A stretch of DNA of 64,000 bases from Planctomycetota bacterium (lineage in GTDB: Bacteria > Planctomycetota > Phycisphaerae > UBA1845 > UTPLA1). Every line of letters begins with the position of its first letter. Positions within the stretch are counted from its first letter, which is position 1. Location of the stretch: positions 1-64,000 of the forward strand of contig JAATGM010000017.1 of NCBI GenBank assembly GCA_015654675.1, read 5' to 3'. Below the pieces are notes generated by a model. It did not search any database. It saw nothing but the letters and a program-made list of their open reading frames with translations, and had not been told where the DNA came from. Positions 26,030 through 35,986 of this stretch are shown here, piece by piece. Position numbers and translations under genes: made by a program.

Positions 26030-27349
26030 GTGACGCAACACGCCCCGACATATTCACCGCATGCTTTTCAGCCGGAATTGGACCCGGACTACCTCTTAGC
26101 GGCAGCCGAGGACGAAGGCGCGCGTACGCCGACGGGAATTTTATTCCTCATCGCTCTGTTCGCAGTATCTGTGATCGTATTCGGAAATGATAAATCCTTT
26201 TACCGGATTCCCTATTACCTTGGCGTGCTAAGCGCCGTAGCCGCCATTTTGGTTTACTTTCAGTACTCGTTCCCCATCCCGATTCCGGTGCTTCTCTTCA
26301 TCTCCTGGTTTGCTTGGGGCGGCGTAACGGCGTTTGCGACGGAATCGCGTGAAATTTCGATGACGGCCCTTGGAACGGTGGGCCAGATTGTAATCATGTT
26401 CATTGTTTTCGCGACCACCTGCCAGGACAGTCGTGCCGTATGGACGGTGGGCATCGCATTCGTGATTGGCGCCATCGCTAATGCGATTGCCGCAATCGTT
26501 TTTTCGTTCAACCTGCGCGACGGGCGCGCCGCAGGATTCGCTGTGAACCCAAACAGCGCGGCCGGCGTTTACGGCGTGGCGATTTGCATTCTTCTGGCGG
26601 GTATCCCGGCACTACGCGGCGGCTTCATGCGGGTCTTGTGCATCGGTGTCATTGGCGCGATGTTTTTCGCTGTCGTTCGCACGGGTTCCCGGGCCGGTGC
26701 GCTGACCGTCGTCCTTTCACTCCTTTGGTTCTTGTTTTTCTATCGCCGGGCGCTGTTATCAAAACCGCTGCTGCTTGGATTTCTGGTAATGCTCTTTATG
26801 GCCAGCGCCATCATCCTGCCGAAGCAGTTGGCCGACACTGAATTGGGTAAGCGCGCAGTCTCCGCCGTCGAGACACTGCGCGGCGATCGTTCAAAGGGAG
26901 AGGGCAGCACCGTGGCGCGTGTCGGACTAAAGTTCAAAGCGCTGCGCGTTTCGCTCGAACATCCGATTTTGGGTGTCGGCATCGGGTGTTTCACCCCATA
27001 TATGTTCCGTCAGGAGGGCGAAACCCTCAGCACGCATGACAATTTTCTGGATGTTCTGTCTGGAACAGGATTCCCGGGATTCGCACTCTACTATGCGATC
27101 TATGTCTGGCTCTGGATGACCGCCGGGCGGCTCCGCAAGTCCGGCGTCCTAACGCAAGGCGAGTTGTCGCTCGTCTGTATGGCCCAGACGTATATTGTCT
27201 TTCGCACCGCGTGGGATTTCTTCGAAAATACCGGCTGGAACACCAAGCCGCCCTGGATCATCATGGCGGTTCTCGCCGGTGTGCTCACCGGAATGAAGGG
27301 TCGCATCGCGCATCGAATTGATACGCTCCAAGCGTATGGGGTCATCTAA
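26030..27349 (+). CDS. O-antigen polymerase or ligase, Wzy/WaaL-like membrane protein
   Basis: The 439-residue protein has around 10-11 membrane segments and, before the last helices, a large loop containing VGIGCFTPY and STHDNFLDVLSGTGFPG, the H-N segment typical of the O-antigen ligase/polymerase (Wzy_C) domain. It should join flipped repeat units or attach the polymer to its carrier. GTG 26030 is preferred, with GAG upstream; TTG 25997 would add 11 residues. Its position between FemAB and AsnB is typical of XrtA-type clusters. Confidence 0.85.
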   Translation: MTQHAPTYSPHAFQPELDPDYLLAAAEDEGARTPTGILFLIALFAVSVIVFGNDKSFYRIPYYLGVLSAVAAILVYFQYSFPIPIPVLLFISWFAWGGVTAFATESREISMTALGTVGQIVIMFIVFATTCQDSRAVWTVGIAFVIGAIANAIAAIVFSFNLRDGRAAGFAVNPNSAAGVYGVAICILLAGIPALRGGFMRVLCIGVIGAMFFAVVRTGSRAGALTVVLSLLWFLFFYRRALLSKPLLLGFLVMLFMASAIILPKQLADTELGKRAVSAVETLRGDRSKGEGSTVARVGLKFKALRVSLEHPILGVGIGCFTPYMFRQEGETLSTHDNFLDVLSGTGFPGFALYYAIYVWLWMTAGRLRKSGVLTQGELSLVCMAQTYIVFRTAWDFFENTGWNTKPPWIIMAVLAGVLTGMKGRIAHRIDTLQAYGVI

Positions 27350-27386
27350 AGCGCGGCGTACGTCCACGTCGCCGGTCTAATCGCAA

Positions 27387-29318
27387 ATGTGCGGAATCTG
27401 CGGAATAGTGACCAGTGAGACGGTCTCGGACGAGATCGTGGCGGGAAGGGTGCGCGCGATGGCCGATCGCATCGCCCATCGCGGGCCCGATGACTTCGGC
27501 GTGCGCGTCTTTCGAACCGGAGACGTTACAGCCGGACTCGGCCAGCGCCGCCTGAGCATTATCGACCTGTCACCGGCCGGCCATCAGCCCATGCAAAGCC
27601 CGAGCGGGCGTGACATCTGGATCACCTTCAACGGAGAGGTCTACAACTTTCTAGAACTTCGCCCCGAGTTGGAATCGAAGGGATTTCGATTTCGCTCGGG
27701 TACCGATACCGAGTGCGTTCTTGCCGCCTACGAAATCTGGGGGGCCGCATGTGTCGAGCGGCTTGGCGGGATGTTCGCATTCGCCATCTGGGACGGCGAG
27801 AAGGGCGAATTGTTCTGCGCCCGTGACCGGCTGGGAAAGAAACCCTTTCTTTACTGGCACGACGGCCCGCGATTCGCGTTTGGATCCGAGCTGGGTGCAT
27901 TGGCCGCCCTGGAGCAGATGCCTCGCGCATTCGACGAACAAGGCGTCGCAGCCTACTTCTCGCTTGGATTCGTGCCCGGCGAACTTTCAATTCTTTCGGC
28001 GGTTCGCAAGCTGCCGCCAGCCTCGCGCCTGACGCTGCGCAACGGGCGCGTTCAGATTGACCGCTATTGGAACCCGATTGACGCCGCACGCCGAACAACG
28101 CGTCGCGATGCGAAAGATGAGGAGCTAATAGACGAACTGGACGGACTGCTACGGCGCGCCACTCGGCGCCGGATGATCGCCGATGTGCCGCTCGGCGCGT
28201 GGTTGTCCGGCGGTGTGGATTCGTCGCTGGTGGTGGCCGAGATGTGCGAGACTGCGCACGGCAAGGTTCGCACATTCACGATCGGCTTCGGGGACAGCGA
28301 TCGCGACGAATCCAAGATGGCTTGCGGCGTGGCCCAATATCTCGGCACCGACCATGAGGAATTCCACATCACGCCGGCAGAAATGCTGGCCGAGGTGCCT
28401 GTTGCGGCAGGCGTATATGACGAGCCGTTTGCGGACGAAGCCGGCCTTCCGACTTATGTGGTTTCAAAGCTTTCGCGAAGGCACGTCACAGTCGCACTTT
28501 GTGGTGATGGCGGTGATGAGACTTTTCTCGGCTACAGCCACCACCTGAATGCCGGAACACTTGACTTGGTCGATCGATTTCCGAGTTGGCTGCGCATTGC
28601 TACGTCGCGATTGGGGGGAGCACTGGGCGCGATGTCGGGATCGCGTTGGCGCCAGCGGATTCGATCGCTCGCGTATGAGGACTGGGCCGAGCTTTACGTC
28701 CGCATGACATCCACGCTTCGGCCCGACGCTGCCGGGCGCGTCGTGGCGGCGCCGTTCGTACTGGACGGCACAATCTATAGAAAAACTGCGGCGCAGCTCG
28801 ACGACTTTCCCGCACCGACCAAATTGGCGCTGCTCGATCTGACGACAACTCTGCCCGATAAGTTTCTCGTCAAGGTCGATCGCGCTGCGATGCACGTCGC
28901 GCTGGAAGTTCGTGCGCCTTTCCTCGATCACGAGCTGGTCGAATGGGGATTGTCGCTGCCGATGCGATACAAAATTCGCGATGGTGTCGGGAAGTGGATT
29001 CTTCGCCAACTGCTCTATCGTAAGGTCCCGCGCGAACTAGTTGACCGTCCCAAGATGGGCTTCTGCCCGCCGGTCGATGCCTGGCTGCGCGTGGAGTTGG
29101 CCGACTGGGTTCGAGATACGCTTTCGGCTAAGCGCGTTCGAGAGGTTGGCTTGCTTGATGCAAAGGCCGTCTTGCGGATTGTCGACCTTCATCTTTCCGG
29201 TCGCGCCGAGCTCGGTCCTGCGCTCTGGACGTTGATGTGTTTCATGACTTGGCACGACAAGCTCGGTCGTGCTGTCATCAGGCCACAGGATGCGATTGCG
29301 CCGGCTTGTGCAATCTGA
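27387..29318 (+). CDS. asnB: Class B asparagine synthetase / amidotransferase
   Basis: The 643-residue protein has the N-terminal glutaminase domain with Cys2 as nucleophile (MCGICGIV), RRLSIIDLS and FNGEVYNFLELR, and a C-terminal ATP-PPi domain with SGGVDSS (274-280). It matches the form of AsnB that is found in exopolysaccharide (XrtA-associated) loci, where it may amidate a sugar acid and not aspartate. That substrate is an inference from location: several sugar acids are predicted here (WbpD-like pathway, AlgD). The ATG starts 37 nt after the polymerase. Confidence 0.92.
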   Translation: MCGICGIVTSETVSDEIVAGRVRAMADRIAHRGPDDFGVRVFRTGDVTAGLGQRRLSIIDLSPAGHQPMQSPSGRDIWITFNGEVYNFLELRPELESKGFRFRSGTDTECVLAAYEIWGAACVERLGGMFAFAIWDGEKGELFCARDRLGKKPFLYWHDGPRFAFGSELGALAALEQMPRAFDEQGVAAYFSLGFVPGELSILSAVRKLPPASRLTLRNGRVQIDRYWNPIDAARRTTRRDAKDEELIDELDGLLRRATRRRMIADVPLGAWLSGGVDSSLVVAEMCETAHGKVRTFTIGFGDSDRDESKMACGVAQYLGTDHEEFHITPAEMLAEVPVAAGVYDEPFADEAGLPTYVVSKLSRRHVTVALCGDGGDETFLGYSHHLNAGTLDLVDRFPSWLRIATSRLGGALGAMSGSRWRQRIRSLAYEDWAELYVRMTSTLRPDAAGRVVAAPFVLDGTIYRKTAAQLDDFPAPTKLALLDLTTTLPDKFLVKVDRAAMHVALEVRAPFLDHELVEWGLSLPMRYKIRDGVGKWILRQLLYRKVPRELVDRPKMGFCPPVDAWLRVELADWVRDTLSAKRVREVGLLDAKAVLRIVDLHLSGRAELGPALWTLMCFMTWHDKLGRAVIRPQDAIAPACAI

Positions 29319-29359
29319 TCGAATAAACGCCTCACTGATGTCCTCCGCGAGCTGTGTTT

Positions 29360-30049
29360 ATGAGCTCCATCACTTCCGACGCGCTTCCGTTTCCAAAATT
29401 GAAATCGGGAGAATTGCTGAATACGGCCTCGGCACTGGAGCGACTGGACTATTGCCTTGAATGGCGGGCATGGCTCTGGCGAAGACCAGCCGCTTACCTG
29501 ATGGCGCCATTCGAAAAGTTTCGCGGTAAGCGCGTGCTCGAAATCGGGGCTCGATTCGGCAAGATGAGCTGCCTGATCGCCGCTGCAGGCGGCATCGTGA
29601 CCGGGGTCGATATTAATGCGAAAGCCGTGGAACGTGCCAAGGCAGAATCTCTGCGATGGGGCGTCGAGGACAGAGTCCGGTTTGTCGCGTACGACGGCGA
29701 CGGCCGTAATCTGCCATCGGGCCCGTTTGACGTTATTTTTTCGAAGAGCGTGCTGGTCTTGATCCGTAAGGAAAAGCTTTCCGAGTTGTTATTGGAGTTG
29801 CGTTCCCGTCTGGCGCCGGACGGCGCCGGCCTCTTCCTTGAAAACGCGAATAATTGGATTCTAGACAGGCTCCGGCGGCACATCGTTCATCGACGGGGAA
29901 AGAAGTGGGATATCGTTCACTGGGGCTTCTACCCGGAGAGTCTGTCAATACTGGAGCGCGCGCTTGGGCCCCTTCGAGTCAAACGATTCGGTTCGCTCGT
30001 CTGGTCGATCCAAGCGGGCGGCGATGGCTTGGAGCGAAACGCCAGATAG
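29360..30049 (+). CDS. Class I SAM-dependent methyltransferase (copy 1 of a duplicated gene)
   Basis: The 229-residue protein has RVLEIGARFGKMSCLIAAAGG (motif I), the acid in GVDINAKAVERAKAES and GPFDVIFSKSVLV. It is clearly homologous along its full length to the protein at 39633-40319: both share ALERLDYCLEWR, WGVEDRVRF and FDVIFSKSVL. In both places a polysaccharide deacetylase gene follows. It probably methylates a glycan sugar. ATG 29360 is used; GTG 29354 is a nearby alternative. No good ribosome-binding site is seen. Confidence 0.85.
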   Translation: MSSITSDALPFPKLKSGELLNTASALERLDYCLEWRAWLWRRPAAYLMAPFEKFRGKRVLEIGARFGKMSCLIAAAGGIVTGVDINAKAVERAKAESLRWGVEDRVRFVAYDGDGRNLPSGPFDVIFSKSVLVLIRKEKLSELLLELRSRLAPDGAGLFLENANNWILDRLRRHIVHRRGKKWDIVHWGFYPESLSILERALGPLRVKRFGSLVWSIQAGGDGLERNAR

Positions 30050-30144
30050 GCAATGCGAAGTTCTCGACGAGTGCGGTTCAAAATCGCAATCAGAATAAGG
30101 TCAGTTTCCCTGATGGCCACGAGTCCCGCCACCGTGAATATCGC

Positions 30145-31194
30145 TTGAGTTCGCTTCTAAGATTGCGATTGGCGGGTGGCGCGGCGGCGATGCGGGCAAC
30201 GGGCCTCACATTGCTGGCGCGGCATCGGTACGACTGGATGCCGGCCGTTCTGGCCTACCATGGAGTCCACGATGGCTCGTTGGCTGATGATCACACACTC
30301 TTCAATACCAAGCACGTTTCCTTCCGCGAATTTCAACGTCAACTCCGCTGGCTGAAGCGCCACTATCATGTCGTCTCGCTTGCCGAAGTTGAGTCCGCAC
30401 TTCGCACGGGCGAGACGCGGCGACGCTTGGCAGCCATTACGATCGATGATGGCTACGAAAACAATTTCACTGTGGCGTGGCCTATCCTCAAGGAACTCGG
30501 CTTGCCGGCAACGGTGTTTGTCACAGTTAACGTGATTGAGAATCAACAGCCATACGACCATGACCGCGTCGAGTTGGCCCTTCGATGCACAGATCGATCC
30601 GCCGTTGAACTGACGTCAAACGGCGAGACCCGTGCGTTCGAACTCAATTCTTCATCGACTCGGAGCAATGCCGTTTATGCGATCAAGGCCTGGCTCTCAA
30701 AGCTGCCGGGCGATAGAGCGGTCGCACTTCGCGATCAACTCATGGCCCGTTGCTGGGACGATAACTTCCTGCGGCAACATCGCGTCGCCTACCAGCCGAT
30801 GTCCTGGCAGCAGGTTCGTCAGCTTGCAGATGAAGGAATGGAAATCGCAAGCCACACACTGAGCCATCCGCATCTCGCCCGGATCGGCGACGGAGACGTG
30901 CTTCGCGAACTTCGCGACAGCCGTCGCATTCTCGAAGGGCGGATCGCAAGGCCCGTCACGCGAATCAGTTATCCGCACGGCAGCTTCGACCAGCGGACCG
31001 AGCGAATCGCGGCTGAAATCGGGTACACGTCGGCGTTCACGTCCCGGCCGTGGTTTAGCGGGACGTCGCCGAGTCTCTATGCCATTCCTCGAGTTAGCGT
31101 CAGCGCCGGCGCGCCATTTGGCGTGTTCGTCGTGTCGGCCACGCGCGCGCTCCAGATGGTGGGGCGCGGTCCGGGCGGCGGCTCCGAGTCATAG
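30145..31194 (+). CDS. Polysaccharide deacetylase (NodB-like)
   Basis: The 349-residue protein has the NodB catalytic segments ITIDDGYENN and SHTLSHPHLARIG (the Asp pair and H-x3-H), with YHGVHD upstream. It removes acetyl groups from N-acetylated sugars of a polymer or lipid-linked intermediate. The start is uncertain: TTG 30145 gives a basic, weakly hydrophobic leader like that of related proteins, while ATG 30190 is a possible shorter form; the frame extends further upstream, where it overlaps the previous gene. Confidence 0.82.
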   Translation: MSSLLRLRLAGGAAAMRATGLTLLARHRYDWMPAVLAYHGVHDGSLADDHTLFNTKHVSFREFQRQLRWLKRHYHVVSLAEVESALRTGETRRRLAAITIDDGYENNFTVAWPILKELGLPATVFVTVNVIENQQPYDHDRVELALRCTDRSAVELTSNGETRAFELNSSSTRSNAVYAIKAWLSKLPGDRAVALRDQLMARCWDDNFLRQHRVAYQPMSWQQVRQLADEGMEIASHTLSHPHLARIGDGDVLRELRDSRRILEGRIARPVTRISYPHGSFDQRTERIAAEIGYTSAFTSRPWFSGTSPSLYAIPRVSVSAGAPFGVFVVSATRALQMVGRGPGGGSES

Positions 31195-31245
31195 CCCGCA
31201 CTCGCCGATGCGCGATGGCGGACAAGCCCCCGGGGCGCGCCGAAC

Positions 31246-32391
31246 ATGACCAATAGCGGCATGCGGAATCCCATTCATGTTGTTCATCTTTTCGGAACAC
31301 TCTTGCCGGGCGGCGCGGAGCGGCAGGCCCTGGCGATTGTTCGCCACTCCGACCGGGCGCGCGTCCGCTTCAGCGCAATCAATTGCTGCGCTGCCGAGAA
31401 TCTTCTGGCGACGGAGTTCGATGCTGCCGGCTGTTCGACGCACTTGTTGGACAAGTTCTCGCGCAACTACGTTTCGTTTCTGTGGGAGCTGCGTGGCAAA
31501 CTGCGCGAACTCAAACCAGATGTTGTGCATGCGTGGCTTTACGCTCCCGGCTTCTGGGGCCGGTTCGCCGCCATCACGGCCGGAGTGCCGGGAGTCGTCG
31601 CCTCAACCCGAACCGGATCGACCTACTCGCACTGGCACGAGGCGTTTCTGGATCGTCAGCTGTCAAAGCGGACTTTCGCGAGAATCGTTAACTCGGAAGG
31701 CATTCGCGAGGCTTTGGTTCGAACGGTTGGATTGTCGCGTCAGGGAATCCGCGTGATCTACAACGGCGTCGACGAGGCCCGTCTTGCACCCAGTGCACCC
31801 CGACCCGAGTTGCGGCGTCGACTCGGCTGGCCCGATGACGCACCGGTGGTATTAGCGGTGGGGCGGTTGGTCCACGAGAAGAACTATCCGATGATGCTGC
31901 GAGTTCTGCGCCGCCTGCGCGATCGGACGCCGAAGCTTCGCGCGGCCATTGCCGGTTGGGGCCGACAGGAAGAATTGTTGACCGACCTGCGTATTGAATT
32001 GGGGCTTGAGGACTGCCTTGACCTGCTTGGCCGACGGGAAGACGTTGCCGATCTCATGCACGCCGCTGACGTTTTCGCCATGAGCTCCAATTCTGAAGGC
32101 TTTTCCAACGCATTGCTCGAGGCCATGTGGGTGGGCAAGCCGGTCGTGGCTACGCGGGTCAATGGGGCCGTCGAAGTCGTTCGCAACGGCGAAAACGGCG
32201 TTCTGGTCGATATCGGTGACGAGGCCGCGTTCGTGGCCGGAGTTGAAGGCCTACTCCGCGACGCTGAAATGCGGCGCCAACTGGGCGAAACTGCGGCGAG
32301 CGATGTACGCAGGCAGTTTTCGATGTCGGCGATGGTCGCGGCTCACACCGAAGTTTATGAAGCGGCCGCATTCCGGAGTACGCCAAGTTGA
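31246..32391 (+). CDS. Glycosyltransferase family 4
   Basis: The 381-residue GT-B protein has HVVHLFGTLLPGGAERQAL (typical N-terminal loop of GT4), a middle PDVVHAWLYAPGFWG and the C-terminal donor site: LAVGRLVHEKNYPMMLRVL and SSNSEGFSNALLEAMWVGKPVVAT. The E-x7-E element (EGFSNALLE) is intact. The ATG at 31246 is followed by another at 31261. The stop TGA overlaps the next ATG by one base. Confidence 0.93.
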   Translation: MTNSGMRNPIHVVHLFGTLLPGGAERQALAIVRHSDRARVRFSAINCCAAENLLATEFDAAGCSTHLLDKFSRNYVSFLWELRGKLRELKPDVVHAWLYAPGFWGRFAAITAGVPGVVASTRTGSTYSHWHEAFLDRQLSKRTFARIVNSEGIREALVRTVGLSRQGIRVIYNGVDEARLAPSAPRPELRRRLGWPDDAPVVLAVGRLVHEKNYPMMLRVLRRLRDRTPKLRAAIAGWGRQEELLTDLRIELGLEDCLDLLGRREDVADLMHAADVFAMSSNSEGFSNALLEAMWVGKPVVATRVNGAVEVVRNGENGVLVDIGDEAAFVAGVEGLLRDAEMRRQLGETAASDVRRQFSMSAMVAAHTEVYEAAAFRSTPS

Positions 32392-33563
32392 TGAGTGAGG
32401 CAACAACACCAAACAAGCCGCCTTCAAGCACGGGCGGTTGGCGACGCTGGGCCAAGCGGCTGGCGTTGCTCATCTTCGCATTGGTCGCCGCTATCGGATT
32501 GACCGAGGCCGCGCTTTGGGTTGTCGCCCCGGTGCCGTTCGACGAGTGGATGGTCTACGTCCCCGACGGTCGCATTCGCGCCCGCGCCGAGCCGAACCAG
32601 GTAATCCACACGGCCGACGGCGCGGCAGTGCGGATCAATAGTTTGGGATTTCGAGGTCCCGAGTATTCGTGGACTCCGGCTCCTGGAACGCTCCGCATTG
32701 CGGCGTTCGGCGGCTCTTCAACGTTTTGCTGGCAGAACAGTAGTGACGAAACAACCTGGCCGGCCAGATTGCAACACGATCTGTCCGAAGCCCTGCACAT
32801 GCCGGTCGAAGTGATCAATCTCGGCCTACCCGGATTCGATGCGACGCAGTCGAAAACCAACTACATGTTCCTCGGCCGCGCGCTGCATCCGGACGTTGTG
32901 ATCGAGTACGACGGCTGGAACGATATGAAGTACTTCCGCATGCTCGAGCGGGCACCCGACACGTTCACTCGCTGGGTGCCCAACAAACCGTGGTGGCAGA
33001 AACTGGCGCGATCGACGCAGATCGGCCGTCGTGCACGAAACGCCGTCTGGAATATGACGCTGCGGAAACTGGAAGTTCGCTTCTCGTCACTCGAAAAGGA
33101 AGGCATTGCCGAGAATCAGCCGATCAAGCCGGCCGCCTTCCAATGGGCGCGGAAGAACTATGAGGACTTCGCGCTCCTCGCCCGGACTGACGGCGTCCTG
33201 CCGGTTCTGGTCAGTCAGGGACACATCATCGATCCGGCAAACCGCGGTCGGAAAGGCGGCTACGACGAGTCGCTGGCCGAGGCCGGCGACATGCTCGACA
33301 TGTCCTTTCCGGTCCTCTATCAGTCGGCCCAGGAAATGAACCACATTGTCAAAGACGTGGCGGCGAAGGGCGGGGCGGTTTTCGTCGATGGCTATGCCGG
33401 CGTGCCGCACGACTTCGACCACTATAAGGACAGTGTGCACTTCAACGACAAGGGATCCGACGCACTCGCCCGTCTGATCACCGATGCGCTCTTGGCAGAT
33501 CCGCGGTTTCAGCAGATTGTGCTGCGCGTGCGCCAGCAGACCACTTCGGCGCCGGCCCGCTGA
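32391..33563 (+). CDS. Membrane-anchored SGNH-hydrolase-like protein
   Basis: The 390-residue protein has a single N-terminal membrane segment (about 23-46) and an extracytoplasmic SGNH fold: FGGSSTF (106-112) with the probable serine nucleophile, YDGWNDMKYF with the Asn of block III, and DSVHFNDKGSDAL with Asp and His of block V. Such proteins add or remove O-acyl groups on exported glycans. No MBOAT partner is seen in this window. ATG 32391 overlaps the GT stop. Confidence 0.82.
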   Translation: MSEATTPNKPPSSTGGWRRWAKRLALLIFALVAAIGLTEAALWVVAPVPFDEWMVYVPDGRIRARAEPNQVIHTADGAAVRINSLGFRGPEYSWTPAPGTLRIAAFGGSSTFCWQNSSDETTWPARLQHDLSEALHMPVEVINLGLPGFDATQSKTNYMFLGRALHPDVVIEYDGWNDMKYFRMLERAPDTFTRWVPNKPWWQKLARSTQIGRRARNAVWNMTLRKLEVRFSSLEKEGIAENQPIKPAAFQWARKNYEDFALLARTDGVLPVLVSQGHIIDPANRGRKGGYDESLAEAGDMLDMSFPVLYQSAQEMNHIVKDVAAKGGAVFVDGYAGVPHDFDHYKDSVHFNDKGSDALARLITDALLADPRFQQIVLRVRQQTTSAPAR

Positions 33564-33578
33564 GCATTGGGAAGCGAC

Positions 33579-34673
33579 GTGCGAATACTCATGGTGTCGC
33601 ATACCACGCTTCCCTGGACGGCCGACTATGCCACGCATTTCCGGGATGTCGGTGACGACGTGCTGGTGGTCAGCTTTTCACCAGGTGAAATTCCAGGCGT
33701 TCCGGTCGAGTTTGTCGGTACGCTGCCATTCAACAAGTATGCCGACAAGCACCAATTCCTCACGCGCATACCTCGAATTCAACGGATTGTCCGCGCGTTC
33801 GCGCCCGACGTGGTCTTTGCGACATACCTGGTGTCCAATGGACTGACGGCAGCGCTGTCGTGGACAGGTCCGCTGGTGGTTGACGCCGTCGGCGGTGACG
33901 TTCGCGATCCCTACGGACGCGGCGATTGGCGTGGTGCGGCGCGGCGCTTTGTGCTGCGGTGTATCTGCGATCGCGCGACGGCGATTCACTCGTGGTCGTC
34001 CGAATTGTCGAATCAACTAGTGGAGATCGGCGTGCCTCCGGCCAAGATCGCTGAATGGCCCATGGGGGTGGACGTCGAGATTTATCGTCCCGCCCAACAA
34101 CCCGCAGCGAGCGACCGCTTCGTCTGCACTCGCAAACATGAGCCGATCTACGACATCGGCACCATTCTCGGCGCCTTGGAGTTCCTGCACCGCGAAGGCA
34201 CGGAGTTCAAATGTACCTTCGTTGGCGGCGGCCACCTGCTGGCCGAACATCAGGCGCGCATCAGTTCAGACGGCCTCGAGGCATCGGTTCGATTTACTGG
34301 ACCAGTCCCCAAAAACCGTATCGCTGAATTATTGAGAGAGTCAGGCATCTACATCTCAGCGTCGCTGGCCGATGGAACAAGCTCATCATTGCTCGAAGCG
34401 ATGGCCTGCGGCCTGCTGCCGGTGGTTAGCCGAATCCCGGCCAATCTTCCGTGGATCGAGCACGGCCGAAACGGTTTGCTCTTCCAGCCGGGCCAGACCG
34501 TCGAATTGACCGGGGCACTGAGGCGCGCCATGTCCGACACGGACTTGCGGGCACGGGCTGCAGTGGAGAATCGCCTCCGCGTAACGAGCCAAGGCAACCT
34601 TTCAACGAATCTGGCACGCATGAGCGACCTATTGCGATCAGCCGTTGCTGATGGAAGGCGCGGAGCCGCGTGA
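33579..34673 (+). CDS. Glycosyltransferase family 4
   Basis: The 364-residue GT-B protein opens RILMVSHTTLPWTADYATHF and has PDVVFATYLVSNGL, GGDVRDPYGRGDWRG, and a donor-binding C-terminus with VRFTGPVPKNRIAELLRES and ADGTSSSLLEAMACGLLPVVS. GTG 33579 follows GGGAAG; TTG 33567 would add four residues. It overlaps the next gene (GTGA), so it is likely co-translated with the GDP-mannose dehydrogenase. Confidence 0.9.
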   Translation: MRILMVSHTTLPWTADYATHFRDVGDDVLVVSFSPGEIPGVPVEFVGTLPFNKYADKHQFLTRIPRIQRIVRAFAPDVVFATYLVSNGLTAALSWTGPLVVDAVGGDVRDPYGRGDWRGAARRFVLRCICDRATAIHSWSSELSNQLVEIGVPPAKIAEWPMGVDVEIYRPAQQPAASDRFVCTRKHEPIYDIGTILGALEFLHREGTEFKCTFVGGGHLLAEHQARISSDGLEASVRFTGPVPKNRIAELLRESGIYISASLADGTSSSLLEAMACGLLPVVSRIPANLPWIEHGRNGLLFQPGQTVELTGALRRAMSDTDLRARAAVENRLRVTSQGNLSTNLARMSDLLRSAVADGRRGAA

Positions 34674-35980
34674 AGATCACGATCTTTGGCATGGGATACG
34701 TCGGCGTTGTCAGCGCCGCCTGCCTCATACGCGACGGGCACGACGTCACAGGCGTTGATCCGATCGCGTCGAAGGTGGACGACATCGCCCAGGGGCGTAC
34801 GCCGGTGCAGGAACCGGGCGTCGCCGAGCTCTTGGCCGCGGGTCATTCCGCCGGTCGGCTGCATGCGACGACTGATCCCGCAGTCGGTTTGAGCGGCAGC
34901 GACATGGTCTGGATTTCGGTCGGGACGCCCTCGCGGGCTGACGGATCAATTAACCTGGCCGCCGTCGAGACGGCCGCGCAGCAGGTTGGCGCTTATCTCA
35001 AACAAGCATCGGGCCGACCGCTCATCGTGCTCCGGAGCACAGTAGTACCCGGAACGACGCGGCGGGTGGTTATCCCCGCGATCGAGCAGTCCAGCGGATT
35101 GGCCGCCGGGCGGGATTTCCAAATCGTCTTTCACCCCGAGTTTTTGCGCGAGGGTTCGGCCGTGGAGGACTTCGACGACCCGCCGAAGATCGTCGCAGGT
35201 GAAGGGTCGTCGGGCGCTGCCGATCGCCTGTTCGCAATTTACTCGCGGTACGATGCGCCGCGCTTTCGCCTCCAACTCGAGGAATCGGAACTGGTAAAAT
35301 ACTGCGACAATCTGTTCCACGCGGTGAAGGTCACCTTCGCTAATGAAGTGGGGGCGATGGCCCGGGCGGCGGGTGTCGATGGTCGCCGGGTGGCCGACGT
35401 CTTCTGCGCCGACACGAAGCTCAATATCAGCCCGCGCTATCTTCGGCCGGGATTTGCGTTTGGCGGCTCATGCCTCCCCAAAGACTTGCGCGCGTTTCTG
35501 CGCGAAGCCGAACTTCGCTCGATCCGAGTTCCGATGCTCGCGTCGGTCGCGGAAAGTAATTTGCACCAGATCGACGCGTTGGTCTCCCGCGTCCTGGCTC
35601 ATCGGCCGAAGGTGGTCGGCATGATCGGTCTTGCGTTTAAGGCCGGTGTGGACGATATGCGCGAAAGCCCCTATGTGATCGTGGCCAAGCGGCTGCTCGG
35701 CGAGGGCGTGGCGGTAAAGATCCACGATCCGGGCGTACACCCGGACCGTCTGATCGGGGCCAACAAATCGCTCGTTCAGTCCGCTCTCGGACATCTTGAG
35801 CAGCTACTCGTGGCCCGCGTTGACGAATTGGAAGCGTGCGACGTCATCTTGATTAACCATTCCACTGTGAACGCAGCGGTGATCGCCGGCTGGTCGAAAC
35901 GCGGCAAGCGGGTGATCGATCTTGCCGGAATTTCCGGTGTCGAGCGAAGTGCGCCCGGCTACGAAGGGATCGCCTGGTAA
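34670..35980 (+). CDS. algD: GDP-mannose 6-dehydrogenase-like enzyme
   Basis: The 436-residue NAD-dependent nucleotide-sugar dehydrogenase opens with the dinucleotide fold ITIFGMGYVGVVSAACL and has the catalytic cysteine C268 in RYLRPGFAFGGSCLPKD. This form, the length of 436 and the position of the cysteine match AlgD, which oxidises GDP-mannose to GDP-mannuronate, better than UDP-glucose dehydrogenases. Specificity is an inference. It supplies a sugar acid for the locus. GTG 34670 overlaps the previous stop. Confidence 0.87.
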   Translation: MKITIFGMGYVGVVSAACLIRDGHDVTGVDPIASKVDDIAQGRTPVQEPGVAELLAAGHSAGRLHATTDPAVGLSGSDMVWISVGTPSRADGSINLAAVETAAQQVGAYLKQASGRPLIVLRSTVVPGTTRRVVIPAIEQSSGLAAGRDFQIVFHPEFLREGSAVEDFDDPPKIVAGEGSSGAADRLFAIYSRYDAPRFRLQLEESELVKYCDNLFHAVKVTFANEVGAMARAAGVDGRRVADVFCADTKLNISPRYLRPGFAFGGSCLPKDLRAFLREAELRSIRVPMLASVAESNLHQIDALVSRVLAHRPKVVGMIGLAFKAGVDDMRESPYVIVAKRLLGEGVAVKIHDPGVHPDRLIGANKSLVQSALGHLEQLLVARVDELEACDVILINHSTVNAAVIAGWSKRGKRVIDLAGISGVERSAPGYEGIAW

Positions 35981-35986
35981 TCGCGG

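Noticed and set aside
34670-35980. UDP-glucose dehydrogenase as the identity of the nucleotide-sugar dehydrogenase
   Set aside because: The RYLRPGFAFGGSCLPKD segment, the length of 436 and Cys268 fit AlgD better; UDP-specific use cannot be fully excluded.
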